Assembly (NCBI GenBank): GCA_023213395.1
Contig: CM041465.1
Span: 191,215,741-191,279,740, forward strand
Reading direction: 5' to 3'
DNA: 64,000 nucleotides
DNA from: Cycas panzhihuaensis
Taxonomy: Eukaryota > Cycadophyta
Part shown: one piece after another, positions 1 through 12,018 of the stretch
Layout: each line of letters opens with the position of its first letter
How positions within the stretch are numbered: the stretch's first letter is position 1
Notes under the pieces: model-generated
Database searches by the model: none
Told to the model about the DNA's origin: nothing
Seen by the model: only the letters and a program-made list of their open reading frames with translations
Translations under genes and position numbers: made by a program

Positions 1-1007
1 CATTTTCCCAATGGAGGATTCTTCCTTAGATTTTCAGGCTATGTCCTTGTTGTGTATATCATTTGGGTATTTGAGTTATTTCTTCCCCGTTCTCTTCCTC
101 TAGCATTGGTGCTTCTGGTGTTGAAATAGCATTCCTGAGTGTTACGTGTTCCTTGGTCACAAATATGACAACAAGTGTTCTGCTTATGAATTCGAGCATT
201 GCATTCATATTCTTTTGTCGTGTGAGTGTCCTCACAGATATGGCACCATTTTTCTATTGGGGCTTCCTTACAACGATGTTTACCAGAGTCTTCCCCAAAG
301 TTGTCTCGATATCTGTGCTCTTGTAATTTCAAACTGGCCACTTCCTTCCTAAGGGCTTTAATTTCTATATTTTCATTTGTTTTGCCCGTTTGAAATAAGG
401 GCCTATTGACATTTTGTGTCTCCAACTCATTTATCTCCTCTTGCAATCTCATGACCAAAGGGTCATAGGCTATCCTCTTAGTGTCAATTTCTTTTTCGAA
501 ATCAAAGGCTAACTCTTGCGCATGTTTGTATGATTTTAGGGGGTGTGATGCCATTGCATTCCTCAATTTGGTGTTCAACCCATTTACAAAGAAGGTATGC
601 ATACTTAGGTCTATGACCTTCTCTCCTTTTGTCATGGCAGAGGAAATCATGTCTATTCTGTTGATATATGTCATTACAGATTCTCTAGGTTTCTATTGGA
701 TCTCCCTTAGGGTTAACTCTCTAATATCATTATTGCAATATTTCAAAAACCTTTCTTCATATTCCTTTTTAATCTCACTCCATGATTTGTGTGGGTACCA
801 AGCTAACAGCACGCCCCTCAATGAATAAGCAAATCTCTCCTTAATTTCAGTTTCATCCGTGATCTTTTTGAGATTGATTAACCTATGGAATAGATAGATG
901 TGTTCTGTGACATCAATAGAATCGTCAAAAATGAGTTTCCCAAACTCCTTATGGTGTGCCATCGTTGAGTTGTTCCTCCTCTCTTCCCTTCGAGGTGGGC
1001 TTGTTTC
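1..1007 (-). pseudogene. Gypsy element B gag, C-terminal part
   Basis: Minus-strand gag remnant in two open blocks (693-1,064 upstream and 39-674 downstream) separated by a stop. The upstream block includes FGKLIFDDSIDVTEHIYLF and LRGVLLAWY, the retrotransposon-gag core. The downstream block ends with two zinc-knuckle-like motifs (CHICEDTHTTKEYEC and CHICDQ...TQEC; the His spacing is degenerate) and an Arg/Asn-rich tail. It is homologous, position by position, to element A's gag. It is interrupted at 1,008-1,012 by element A, and its N-terminal half resumes at 17,177-17,760. The pol of B lies off the low end of the window. Confidence 0.85.
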
Positions 1008-1012
1008 CTTAC

Positions 1013-1848
1013 TGTTGGAGCATAATGTGACACGATGGGCTATGGGCAACCAGAGAGGAGCCAACTTTCCTTGGACTGTGCAGGTACGGACCGTACAGAA
1101 GTACGTATGCAGTGAAAAATGGAGAATCCAGCATTTTGGGTACGTATGACAGGTGCGTACCTAGTAAGGTACGCAACACAGATACGTACCTCCGGGCAGA
1201 ACGCAAGCGAACAAGATCGGTACGCATGGAAAGACTGGACAAAAGGGAGCCTAGAGTGACGTCAAGCGTACGTACAGACATACGAACGAGTTAAGACAAC
1301 GATTGAGGAATCTAACCAATGGTTAGGAAGAGGTATGCATGATGGAAAAGGTACGGTTATGACAGATAGTCATAACCCTTCAGCGAAAAGACACCAAGCA
1401 GCGTATTTATGTGACTTCCTAAGGGCCATTCGGTTAGGGTGAGAGCCAAGTATACCGGTACATATTGGTACGGAGACCGACGCATGGAAGCGACCTAAAG
1501 CCGTGTATTTTGATGGGTACCTCCACAGTACGCATGTGATGATTCATTGTATAAAATTTGGAATGCACAAGGAATGTATTCCAGCACCTTGTGTAAAAGA
1601 AATATTGCTTAATGAAATAAGAAGTTACGTAGAAACTGTGTATTCTTTGTGTTGCAAGGACTGAATGTGGAATATGTGTTGATTTCTGTACTGTTGTGTG
1701 CTATTGTGATATAAGTATGTGGAAACATTAATAATCTGTGGAATATATGTGGATAATGATGTTGACTGTGTCCTAAGCTAGACTATAACCCGTGTAACCT
1801 TGACAAGTGTACCTTTCCCATAAGTGCAATGGGAAATCTAAATCAACG
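1013..1848 (+). repeat. Element A 5' LTR
   Basis: 836 bp, pairing with 16,336-17,171. Its upstream half is dense in the tetramer GTAC (17 copies by hand count against about 3 expected from length), often as GGTACG or CGTAC. The second half is AT-rich and better conserved between the two copies. The first 300 bp differ visibly between copies, suggesting an old insertion or faster CpG decay there. Confidence 0.93.
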
Positions 1849-1849
1849 T

Positions 1850-1862
1850 TGGTTCCGTTGCC
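1850..1862 (+). other. Element A primer-binding site
   Basis: TGGTTCCGTTGCC starts two bases after the LTR. It resembles the tRNA-Asp-complementary site of Athila-type elements (TGGCGCCGTTGCC) except at bases 4-5. Elements B (TGGTTTCGTTGCC) and C (TGGTTCCATTGCC) share the TT or a derivative, so the change predates these copies. Confidence 0.7.
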
Positions 1863-1988
1863 TACGTCCATTGAGAAGGGACAGCGCCCAGGAGTCTCAA
1901 AAAGAGGAATGTGTAAAAAGCAGAGGACCCTGGCTGTCGTCGTGATGGCAGGCTGTAACTAAGCCTCCGATAGCCAGGGGACCTTCCA

Positions 1989-3854
1989 ATGCCACCTAAG
2001 AGGCCTTCAAAGGCGGAAGAGCCACAAAAGAATACTTCACCCAAAGGAAAGGAAACAAGCAGACAAAGGGCATTACGATGGTCGAAGGAATCAAAACTGA
2101 GAAGGCCAAGGAGATTAAGTTCGCAAAACAACGAGACTAAGGGACAGTCCGTTGAAGAATCTGAGGCAAGTGGAGCCCAGACACCTCAAGAACAAGGAGA
2201 GGTAACTAATGGCAAACATACGGTATTAACACCAGCCCCAATCAAGGATGACCTATTTAGCCCAGAATATGAAGAAAAACCAAAGGTGGATGAGGAGCAT
2301 AAAGAAACTTTAAAAGAGGGAAGTATACCTGTGGAGGACAGTCCGAAGGACCTAAGTGACAGCGAAAAGAAGGCAGAGGAAGGTCCCTCGGCATATTGGG
2401 AAAATAAGCTCACAAGACAGCTTTTTGAGGATTCATCAGACAGGGGATCTAATCAATCATATATAACAATGACACCATTAACAATACAAGTACCAGGTGT
2501 AGTACAACCTATATATATTAAAACCCCATTTAAGAATTCGTTATTTGGGAAGGATAATACTGCAGTAGGCACTCCAAGTACATCCCCAAAGGAGGAGAAA
2601 AGGGAAGAATCACCACCAGGTGGGACACCATTACAATCTCCCAAGATGGATGATTACAGAGACTTTGGAAAATTGATTTTCAACGACACTTCAGATACAG
2701 CCGAACACGTATACCTCTTTCAGAATCTGATTGACGTGAAAAAGATTACAGACGAGGATGAGATAAAAGCCAGATTCGCAGACATCGAGGGAATCTGGTT
2801 GGCATGGTACAAAGAAGTAAACAAGAATGACTCATGGGCGAAAATCAAGAAATCCTTCGAAGAAAGATTCCAAAAATTCCGTAGCAACAAAGCTGTGGAA
2901 ATTGCCCTAAGGGAGATCAAACAAAGGCCAGGAGAATCAGTGTTAACTTATATCAGTAGAATGAAAATCATTGCGGCCAGTATGATCAATGAAACGGTAA
3001 CTGATCACAATATGAAGATTTATTTTGTTAGGGGATTGAATGAAAAACTGAGAGCCATGATGCATGCCCATCCGTTAAAATCATTTAAAAATGCTCAAGA
3101 TTTAGCATTGGACTTTGAAATGGAGATGGATGCACAGGCAGGAGGACATGACTCCCTCCTATTAAGATTGCAAGAGAAAATCAAGGAACTCAAGCAAAAC
3201 TAGTATAATCGACCCTTCTACCAGGTGGGAGTAGCAGAAGAGGAATCGGAACTGGAAGCCCTAAGAAAGGAAGTGGCGAGATTAAAAATAAGAAATAGCA
3301 GAGAAGAAGAATCGACAAAGAAAAAAGACCATGCACGCAGAGTGACCAAATGGTGCCATATCTGTGAGGAAAATTCACATACGACTAAAGAATGTGAACT
3401 TAATCCAAAGAATAGCACGTTGCACCAAAGGGACAAATGGTGCCACATATGCAATGTAGATACGCATATGACTAAAGATTGCTTCTATAATCCCAGAGAG
3501 AAAGCCTACAGAGGACGAGGTAAGGGAAGGGGAGGCAACCCACCTCGGAATGTTTACACAACGACGGGTACACAGGAGCCCTCGAGAAAGAAACAACCAA
3601 TGGGAAGATGCCTCATTTGTTTACAATTTGGGCACTGGACGTCTGAATGCCCAACTAAACGAGAATACGAACAGAAACCATTCGTATGCAGCAACTGCGG
3701 CCCAAGTGAACATAAGACAGAGGATTGTAAAGGGAAGGCCAAAGCCACTAACCCAATGACGATTATACCGGAAAGTAAAAATGTGAAACTCCAAAATAAA
3801 CAGAAGGAGAAACAAAACAAAGAATACCTGGATCCACAAACAGAAATAAATTGA
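1989..3854 (+). pseudogene. Element A gag
   Basis: One frame of 622 codons with a single internal TAG at 3,201-3,203. The start ATG is chosen because MPPKRP also begins gag of B, with MPPR in C. Residues 1-200 are charged and low-complexity. The gag core follows at about residues 215-395 (FGKLIFNDTSDTAEHVYLF, WLAWYKEVN, LREIKQRPGESVLTYI). After the stop comes a coiled-coil-like stretch, then four Cys/His knuckles (WCHICEENSHTTKEC, WCHICNVDTHMTKDC, RCLICLQFGHWTSEC, VCSNCGPSEHKTEDC). Four knuckles is more than the usual one or two. The product would package the element RNA into particles. The stop may be decay; it is absent from B at this site. Confidence 0.88.
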
Positions 3855-3872
3855 TTTAAACAAGCAAAACAA

Positions 3873-4127
3873 GTGTTGGATGGCTTAGCTCAAGAAGAAA
3901 ATGCATTACCAATGGGGAAACCAGAAACCAAATATGTATACGTACGGAAAAATAAGCAAAAAGAAAAAGAAAACATACCAGAAGAACCAAAGGTGCAGCC
4001 TCAAATGATGCAGATGGAAGAATTATTCAAAGGATTACCAGCGGAAGATATTCCGAGAATGCTGTTGTTGATGGAGAATTTGGTAAAACAACTACAATTA
4101 ACTATTCCCCCTATGCCAAGTAATTGA
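3873..4127 (+). pseudogene. Element A gag-pol linker
   Basis: Continues the gag frame after a TGA at 3,852-3,854 and ends at another TGA. It encodes an acidic/basic, Met-rich linker with ELFKGLPAEDIPRMLLLMEN. No domain is recognised. It probably was part of one gag-pol ORF before decay. The protease follows in another frame, with the shift between 4,110 and 4,130. Confidence 0.6.
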
Positions 4128-4130
4128 TTG

Positions 4131-5322
4131 GATTAAAGAAGGAATATTACAACACGGAATTACAAAAAATTTAAAGAAAGTAATGCCATCATTCGACATG
4201 GATCCTATGATGACAATGATGGTACTGGGAGAAACATTCCCAAAAGTAATTGTCGACAGAGGCGCAGCCGTCAACGTATTACCTGCTTCAACATGGCGAA
4301 AACTAGGAAGCCCAAAATTGGAGGCAGCAACATATTCGTTGAAGTTGGCCAACGAATTATTAGTGCGACCTGTGGGAAGGTTAGCTGACATCAAGGTGGA
4401 TGTGGCAGGCATTATCGTAAAGATTGACTTTACCATCGTAGAAACAAAAAAAGGGGCAATACCCTATCTAGCATTATTGGGGAGGCCTTGGCTATACAAG
4501 ACCCAGTGCCTCCAAAATTGGAAGAATGTGACTTTCACCTTGTCAGATAATGGGAACAAAGTAGTATTACCAATGCTGGGAAGAAGTTCCATTGAAATGA
4601 TACCAGACGAGGGATCTAGTACGATTGTCGTAAGTGAAACAACGGCCTCTCCCCTCAATGAAGGAAACCTCTGTCATACTTCTGAAGAGCCCACGAAATC
4701 GATCAATTACCAGGAGGAAGAACCGACTTATTTTGGAGAAATATACAACTCTTCAGACGACGAAAACGGAATGAGATTTGTGAACTATTGGCTGCAGAAT
4801 GCCTATGAAGTAAACTCCTCCTCTTATAGATGTAATTTATTGTCTAAATGTGTAACTAAAGACATTAATGATAATTTAGATTCCTTTGAATATATAATGA
4901 CTAATGATAGTTTAAGGGATAATAGCCAACTAGACCAAAAACCCCCTAGCATACCTAGTATTTTTCATAGTTTTATAGTAGCTAATAGTAACCCTGACCT
5001 TCCTTCTACATCAGGCATGGGTCCTGAGGTAGATTCCCTATCCCCCCATTTATTACAACCCGGGGAACGAAGTAGCATTCCTTCCTCCTCTTCCTTAGAA
5101 GTATACCCACCCAGCAACCGGTCCTTTCCAACGACTGGCGCCAAAACCAGGGAAATGGAAGGAGAATCGCTGGTAAATACTTTTAGAGACTCTGGTCTAG
5201 GCAGTAGAGTAATTATCCCAGAAGAAATAAATCGCAAAATTTACATTGAGAATCATGTTAAGCCATTCTACGGAGAACAGTTATATGGGACTACCCACCT
5301 AACTCACTGTATTGAATACTAG
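4131..5322 (+). pseudogene. Element A aspartic protease and downstream spacer
   Basis: Retroviral-type pepsin domain at roughly 4,190-4,520: the active-site region reads VIVDRGAAVNVLPASTW (Asp-x-Gly retained, Arg where C has Gly), followed by [17 protein letters not shown], the flap/C-terminal motif of plant gypsy proteases. The rest of the frame (to residue 379 of the open block) is Ser/Pro-rich and shows no domain. It would process the polyprotein. C carries the matching protease on the minus strand at 46,749-47,480. Confidence 0.85.
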
Positions 5323-6075
5323 ATAGAACACGGGAATTGGGATAAAAACCAATGGCAACAAGATCTAGTATTGACCTTACGGGGAACGACTTGGTGTTGG
5401 TACCTAGCCCACCAAACCATTCTTAAAAATTGGAAAGAGTTACAGACGATGTTTCGAATTCGATTCGACCATCCAAAACATTTAGACACCCCATTATCCT
5501 ATGTAGGTCAAAACCCTAGTGAGCATATACAAAAATGTAAACAAAAGTGGATATCCTTAAGCATACCCAAACAAAGTTGGCCTAACTACTTCTACCATAC
5601 CCTGGGAAGGGTAGCAAAGGATTGGTTCCTCAGAAAGGAACAAAGTCTAGATGTGACTTAGGGAAACTTGAAGAAATCCTTTATAAAAACCTTTATGCAT
5701 ACATCAGAAAACAAGAATATTAGAAGAATGAGTATAAAACTAGAACAAAAACTGACAAATAATAAGGAAAAAGAATCAGTATATGGCGAGGAAGAAGAAA
5801 CTATGAATTATCCTGCAGAATTCACAGAACTTAATATTGGAGAAAGAAAATTAGAGGATACTCCGGGGCACAAAACCGGAAAAAAGGAAGATGTTGGAGT
5901 AACCAAGTTAAAAACTACTGAGATCAATGTCGGCAGCAAAGACGATCCCAAACTAATACGAATCAGAAATTATTGGGATACTCAAACAGTAGCGGAAGCT
6001 CAACAGTTGTTTGAGGAATTCCGGGATGTATTTGCATGGTCATACAAGGACCTAAAAGGCATTCTCCGAAAATAG
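5323..6075 (+). pseudogene. Element A gag-like spacer between protease and RT
   Basis: Two open blocks (5,371-5,661 and 5,668-6,075) in one frame with a TAG between. The first block contains LTLRGTTWCWYL...NWKELQTMFRIRF and then TLGRVAKDWFLRKEQ, continuing after the stop into GNLKKSFIKTF. Both halves look like the W-x-x-F core of a retrotransposon gag domain, so this segment may be a degenerate tandem gag-like domain within pol. The 3' part (ELFEEFRDVFAWSYKDL-like, near 6,010-6,060) is the usual lead-in to RT. Confidence 0.6.
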
Positions 6076-7385
6076 GAATGCATCATATTGACTTGGTGGA
6101 AGACGCAAAACCCGTGAAGCAGAGACCATACCAAATGAATCCCAAGTATAAGGAAAAGGTGAAAGCAGAATTAGACAAAATGTTGGAAGCGGGATACATT
6201 TACGAGATTGACTACAGTGATTGGGTGAGCCACAGGTGGTAGTTCCCAAAAGAATGGGAAAATACGTATGCGTGTGGATTACGGACAATTAAACAAGGTA
6301 ACGAAGAAGGATCCCATTCCGTTACCTTTACGAGACATTCGAAGGCGGTGGGAGGAAATGAAATATACTCCTTCACCGACGGATTTAGTGGGTACAATCA
6401 AGTGCAGATTGCCCCTGAAGATCAAGCGAAGACCACATTCGTGACAGAATGGGGAACTTATGCTTATAAAGTGATGTCATTCGGTCTTACGAATGCACCG
6501 ACTACATTCCAGAGAATCGTGATCAACATATTTCGAAAATTCATTGGGGAAAAAGTGGTTGTGTTCTTAGACGATTGGACACTATATGGATTAATGAAAG
6601 ATAACATGGAAAACTTAAGGGAAATGTTACAAACATGTCGTGAAAACAAGTTGTGTTTAAACCTGAAAAAATGTACCTTCCTGGTACCCTTTGGAAACCT
6701 ATTGGGGCACATCGTCAGCAAAGAAGGATTGCTGACAAACCCAGCCAAGGTATCTGCGATTTTACATTTCCCTATGTCACTTACAAGGAGACAACTGAAA
6801 GGTTTCTTGGGGTTGATGAGATATTACAAAAAGTTCATCAGGGGATATGCATACATATCAGGACCCCTGGAAGAATTGCTGAAGAAGAACATTGAATGGG
6901 AATGGACGGAGGAGCAGCAGCAAGCATTCGAAGCTTTAAAACAAGCTATTATATCAGCACCCATACTACGATTCCTGGATTGGAAGAAACCCTTCCATGT
7001 ACATGTGGATGTTTCACAATACGTTATTAGATGCGTATTGGCGCAACCTAGTGACGACAAGACAGATCACCCGATATATTTCGCCAGTCAGAAACTTACA
7101 AAGGCCGAGCAAAACTATACTACGACAGAAAGAGAAGCACTTGGCATGGTATATGCGCTGCAAAAATTTCGACACTATTTACTAACAAATTCATTCTTGT
7201 TTTTTGTGGACCACCAAGCATTGATGTATTTGGTAAACAAACCAATCATGAGAGGGCAAATCAGCAAATGGTTAATGTTGTTCCAAGAATTTTCTTTTAA
7301 AATCATTGTGAAACCTGGGAAAGCCCATATTATTCTGATCGCTTGTCCAGAATCTCAAACGGGGAAAAAGCCACGGGAATACTAG
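6036..7385 (+). pseudogene. Element A reverse transcriptase and RNase H
   Basis: RT begins with KPVKQRPYQMNPKYKEKV and LEAGYIYEIDYSDWVS in one frame, breaks between about 6,240 and 6,348, then runs open from 6,348: YSFTDGFSGYNQVQIAPED (finger/palm), TTFVTEWGTYAYKVMSFGL, and VVVFLDDWTLYG, where FLDD is the catalytic box. The connection domain and RNase H follow (HVHVDVSQYVIRCVLAQ, TTTEREALGMVYALQKFRHY, FFVDHQALMYLVN). RNase H Asp, Glu and Asp residues are visible. At least two frameshifts disable it. Confidence 0.92.
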
Positions 7386-7552
7386 ACGACTTTCCAGACG
7401 CAGCATTATTCAGCGTGGAGGCAGTTCCAACTAACTGGTATGAGGGAATACCAGAATACTTAGCAACTGGAGAAGTGTTGGCAGAATTGGATCGTACGGA
7501 AAGGCAGAATTTCATCAGGAAAGCATAACCATATCAACTAATAAATAGGGAA

Positions 7553-8260
7553 TTGTACAAATTGGCACCAGATGAAGTGTTACTACGATGCATTCGACCA
7601 TACGAAATCAACCAGATTATGTCGCAAGCACATGAAGGAGTAGTAGGTGGACACATGGGCAAATTAGCTACATGGCAGAAAATTTTGATGTCCGGATTTT
7701 GGTGGCCATCCATGTTCGAAGACGTCAGGAAGTGGATCCAAGCCTGCAACTATTGCCAGCGAGTTGGGAAACCTAATCGACAGGATTTCCAACCCCTACA
7801 TCCCATTTTACCTCTAGCACTATTCAAGAAATGGGGACTCGACTTCGTGGGGCCAACTAAACTGGCCGGCCGTCGATATAAAGCCCAATATATTTTGGTG
7901 GCAACAGACTATATGACAAAGTGGGTAGAAGCAAGAGCCTTACGGAAAACCAATGCAGAAAGTACAACCCGATTTCTGTACGAGGTAGTTATTGCGCGGT
8001 TTGGATGCCCCTTGGAAATTGTGAGCGACTAAGGTGCCCATTTTTTGAATCAAACTATAGAGACATTGACATCAGCTTTCATGATAAGTCATCGGAAATC
8101 TACTCCATATTATCCAAGAGCAAATGGCCAAGCAGAAAGTTCAAATAAAATAATCGAGAGCTGCTTAAAGAAGATATGCGACGTCGACAGGTCCGATTGG
8201 GCTGAGAAATTGCCATCCATGTTATGGGCATTCAGAACAACCTATAAAAGATCAACTGGA
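7553..8260 (+). pseudogene. Element A integrase, N-terminal zinc finger and core
   Basis: An H-H-C-C finger is seen as AHEGVVGGHMGK...CNYCQRVG. The core shows the first Asp in WGLDFVGP, the second in VSD followed by a stop (TAA at 8,030-8,032, where the family has Gln) and GAHF, and the Glu in NGQAESSNK. The reading is cut at 8,260 by the copia element and resumes after it at 13,915. Confidence 0.9.
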
Positions 8261-8802
8261 TGTGAAAAATGGGCATTAGGCCACATTAGTCCCAAGATCA
8301 TAAGTACAAGCACAATACTGCAAATGCATGAAAGCATGAAACATAAAGAACACAAAGTGAAATAGGAGCAAGATCAAGATACCAGAAATGGGGGGTTGGA
8401 ATTAGTCCAACCACCAAAGAATGCTTCAGCTTGATTAGCAAACTGACAGAATAACAATGAGCTCCTCCTCCTTAGATGAGCAACAATGAAGAGAGGCCTC
8501 TTTAAATAGAAGAAGATGAGAGGCCAAAGGCTATTGCATGATTGACAAGTGTCAATCATGCAATGCATGCTTGCATGTAGGACAAGTGTCCATTGGGAGC
8601 TCATGTGAGCAAAGTGCAAAGGGGTCATTTGACCCTTAAGTTACAACGTTATGTCACTAGACATAAAGTGGGTGTGTACTTTATCACTTAAGTGATAAAG
8701 TTACACCTAAAGTACAAAAGTGCAAAAGTGCACACATAATACAAGAATAGAAAATACATTAGCTTAACATTATAAACATAAGGTAAACCATGAGGTTTAA
8801 CA
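8261..8802 (-). repeat. Nested copia 3' LTR
   Basis: 542 bp, TGTTAAACC...TTTTTCACA on the minus strand, almost identical to 13,370-13,909. The polypurine tract GATGAGGGGG lies immediately inside it at 8,803-8,812. Confidence 0.93.
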
Positions 8803-9012
8803 CCCCCTCATCGCTTATAATGTTGAGTCGAACTCAAGACCATCTCTAAATTTTACAAATTTGTCTCTACCAAGTGGCTTGGTAAAGATATCTGTCTGCC
8901 GCCTCCGTTGGTCGATATTGAAGAGTGATCTCACCACCGTGTACATGCTCCACGATGAAATGGTGGTGAACTTCAATATGCTTGGTGCGTGCGTGGAAGA
9001 CCGGATTCTTAG

Positions 9013-10346
9013 TTAGCTTGAGGACACTCGATTGTCACAATGAATGCCGGGTCGATCACGCCTGAAATCCAAGCTCACCAAGAATCCGTCGAAGCGGATA
9101 GCCTCACAAGTCATACCGATCGCAACTTTATATTCTCGCTGGAGGACAAGGTAACATTTGGTTGGCTTCTTGCAACTCCATGAAACAGCTGCTGAACCAA
9201 GGGTAAAACAGTAACCCGAGGTAGATTTCCTGCTATCGTGGCATCCTGCCCAATCAGAATCAGAAAACCCCTCCAAAGTGAAGCTCTCCTTATGTACATA
9301 CTCAAGTCCAAGCTGCAATGTTCCTTTGATATACTTGAGTATGCGTTTCTTTGCTTAATGCTTGATTGGGTTGAGACATGAAGCGAGAGCAAATCCCAGC
9401 TGCAAATGAAATGTCCGGGACGAGTGTTGGTGAGATATATCAAGCTACCAATCAACCGTCGATAAAGAGTGGAATCTGGGTTCGACTTCCTCATTAAGAG
9501 AAAGCTTGGTCTTAGTTCTCCATGGGTGTAGGCGCCTTGCGATCGTGCATCCCGAATCTGCAAGATATCCCAAGAATATTTTGCTTGGGAAATAAAGATA
9601 TAGCCCATTTGTTGCCATACCTCAAAGCCTAGAAAGTAATGGAGAAGTCCAAGATCACCATCTCAAAACTTCTCTTCAAATCATCCTGGAGAACATTGAT
9701 GAGCTTAGTGTCATCACCCGTGATCACTAAGTCATCTACATACAAGGCAATATAAATGACATGGTGATGTTCATGTTTGATGTACAAGTTTGGATCAGAT
9801 GTGGATCGATGAAACCATGTCTCAAAAAGTATTCATCGATTTTTGCGTACCATGCCCTAGGAGCTTGCTTCAAGCCATACAAAGCCTTCTTGAGGCGACA
9901 TACCAAATGCTCCTTGCCTTGTTCCTTGTAACCAGGAGGTTGCTCCAAGTATACCTCCTCTTGAAGATCGTTGTTGAGGAAGGCGCTCTTCACGTCCATC
10001 TGATATACGGGCCATTTGCATTGTGCAGCTAAGGCCAAGAGAAGTCTGATGGTGTTCATGTTTGCTACAGTGCAAAGGTCTCCTCGTAATCAATTCCTTC
10101 CTTTTGTTTGAACCCCTTTGCTACAAGTCTTGCTTTCTGTCGCTTGAGTGTCCCATCAGAATGGAATTTGGTCTTGTAGACCCATTTACAACTGATTGCC
10201 TGTTTGTGTGGAGGCAATTCGACCAAGTCCCAAGTACCATTCTTGTGAATGGATTGAATCTCCTCATCCATGGCAGCTTTCCAACTATCACTTTGTGAAG
10301 CCTCCGCAAAGGTAGTAGGCTCATCAATAGAAAGCACTTCAGCCAT
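9013..10346 (-). pseudogene. Nested copia RT and RNase H
   Basis: Reads from 10,346 downwards: SDSWKAAMDEEIQSI, GTWDLVELPP, CKWVYKTK, then a frame change to [17 protein letters not shown] and [24 protein letters not shown] is visible near 9,735, again in another frame. RNase H follows with GFSDSDWAGCHDSRKSTSGY and a frame change before it. The domain order is standard for copia pol. At least three frameshifts make it inactive despite the young-looking LTRs. Confidence 0.9.
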
Positions 10347-10671
10347 AAGTGCAAAGTTTGTTTCTTCGATACTTTGATGGACGTTTCCTTCAATGATATG
10401 ACCATCCTGTACCGTGTGAGTCTACCACTTAGGTAACTTCTGAAATGATGTGGCATGAACCTCAATATCTTCGGTCTAAGTGCGGAGTAATGAAGATGAA
10501 GTGGAAGGTTCAAGTGGAGCGATGAAGATGAAGTAGATGGTACAAGAGGTGCGAGATGAAGAACATGGTGTATAAGATTGAGGGAAGGGAAGTCCTCAAC
10601 AATCTTTTCCCTTTGTCATTGGGGGTTGGATTGATGCCATATCCAACTCTTTTGATCATCCTCAACAAAGA

Positions 10672-11579
10672 TTACATCTCTTGAGAGATGCATTTTTCTC
10701 CCAATGGATCATACAACTTGTAGGCTTTGCTATGGATTGCATATCCTACAAAAATGCATTTGAGGCTATGTTTGTCGAACTTTGTTCTTTGTTGATCTGG
10801 TATGTGCATATATGCGAGACAATTCAATGTCCTCAAATGGCTGATAGTTGGCTTCTTACCAGACCATGCCTCCTCAGGTGTGATATCGGTGACTGTTGTT
10901 GTAGGACTTCGATTGGCCACATAGGCTACTGTATGAAATGCTTCTGCCCAGCAAGCTCTTGGAAGCCCTTTTGCATGCATCATTGTTTTGGCTTTATTAG
11001 CCAAAGTTCTATTCATCCTCTCAGAGACTCCATTTTGCTGAGGAGTATGAGGAGTTGTGAGTTGTCTCCGAATTCCATTATCCTTGCAAAATTGGTTGAA
11101 TTCATTTGAAGTGAATTCACCTCCATTATCTGACCTTAATGTGCCAATTGAGTAGCCAGATTCATTTTCTACTTCCGCCTTGAACTCTTTGAACTTGGAG
11201 AAGGCTTCTGATTTTTGCTTTAGGAAGTAGACCCAGACTTTGTGAGAGAAGTCATCAATAAAAGATATGTAGTACAATGCTCCTCCAAAGGAGTGGACAT
11301 GGGTCCACACAAGTCTGAGTGAACTAATTGCAAAGGATAAGATGCACGCCATGCTTTGCCTTTAGGAAAAGGCAGTCGATGTTGTGTCCCCATTATGCAA
11401 GCTTCGCAAAGACATTTTGAACCATACATCTTTGGAAGCCCATACACCATGCGTTTGTTTATCATCTGCTTCAAATTGTCTAGGCTTAAATGTCCTAGAC
11501 GTTGATGCCATAATTGAATTTTTGACAAAGATGTGGAACCAGAGTAAGCAGAATCAAGAGTAATGTTATTGGCATCCAA
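10672..11579 (-). pseudogene. Nested copia GAG-pre-integrase and integrase
   Basis: The pre-integrase finger shows WHQRLGHLSLDNLKQM and CEACIMGTQHRLPF. The integrase core has LVHSDLCGPM (first Asp), then a frameshift near 11,270, FIDDFSHKVWVYFLKQKSE, LRSDNGGEF (second Asp) and NGVSERMNRT (Glu). All three catalytic acids are present. It ends near GYAIHSKAYKLYDP. Confidence 0.9.
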
Positions 11580-11835
11580 CTTGTAAAGACCTTGATCCTC
11601 ATAGGCTACAGTTACGATCTGATCATCTTTGTCACAAATGATACATTTCCCATTTTAAATAGTACGCTCATGTGTTGCTTGTTCAACGACTATGATATGA
11701 TTCTTCTCCATAGAAGGAATGAAGTAGGCATCCTTTGTTGGGAAATGATGAGGAAGGATTTTGAGGAGAATGAAAAGGAGCTATGGTGCCTATTCCTGAA
11801 ATCTCAACTGATTCAGCATTTCCAAAGGTCACTGA

Positions 11836-12018
11836 TTAACCTTTACCTTCCTTGATGTTGCATAGGAGTTCTTCACTCCCTGTCATATGTCGAGAAGCTC
11901 CTGAATCGACAATCCAAGTGTTGTCAATGTTGCATGATTGGTATGCACAAAGTAGTTTGTCTTCATTGGCAAACTGATTAGAATGGCGTTGGTAGCCACC
12001 TTTCCACTTGATTAACAC
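11836..12018 (-). pseudogene. Nested copia protease fragment
   Basis: Contains NTWIVDSGASRHMTG, the copia protease active site (Asp-Ser-Gly). Only about 60 codons are open. Upstream of it no CCHC knuckle is visible, which is unusual because gag normally joins directly to the protease. Confidence 0.8.
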
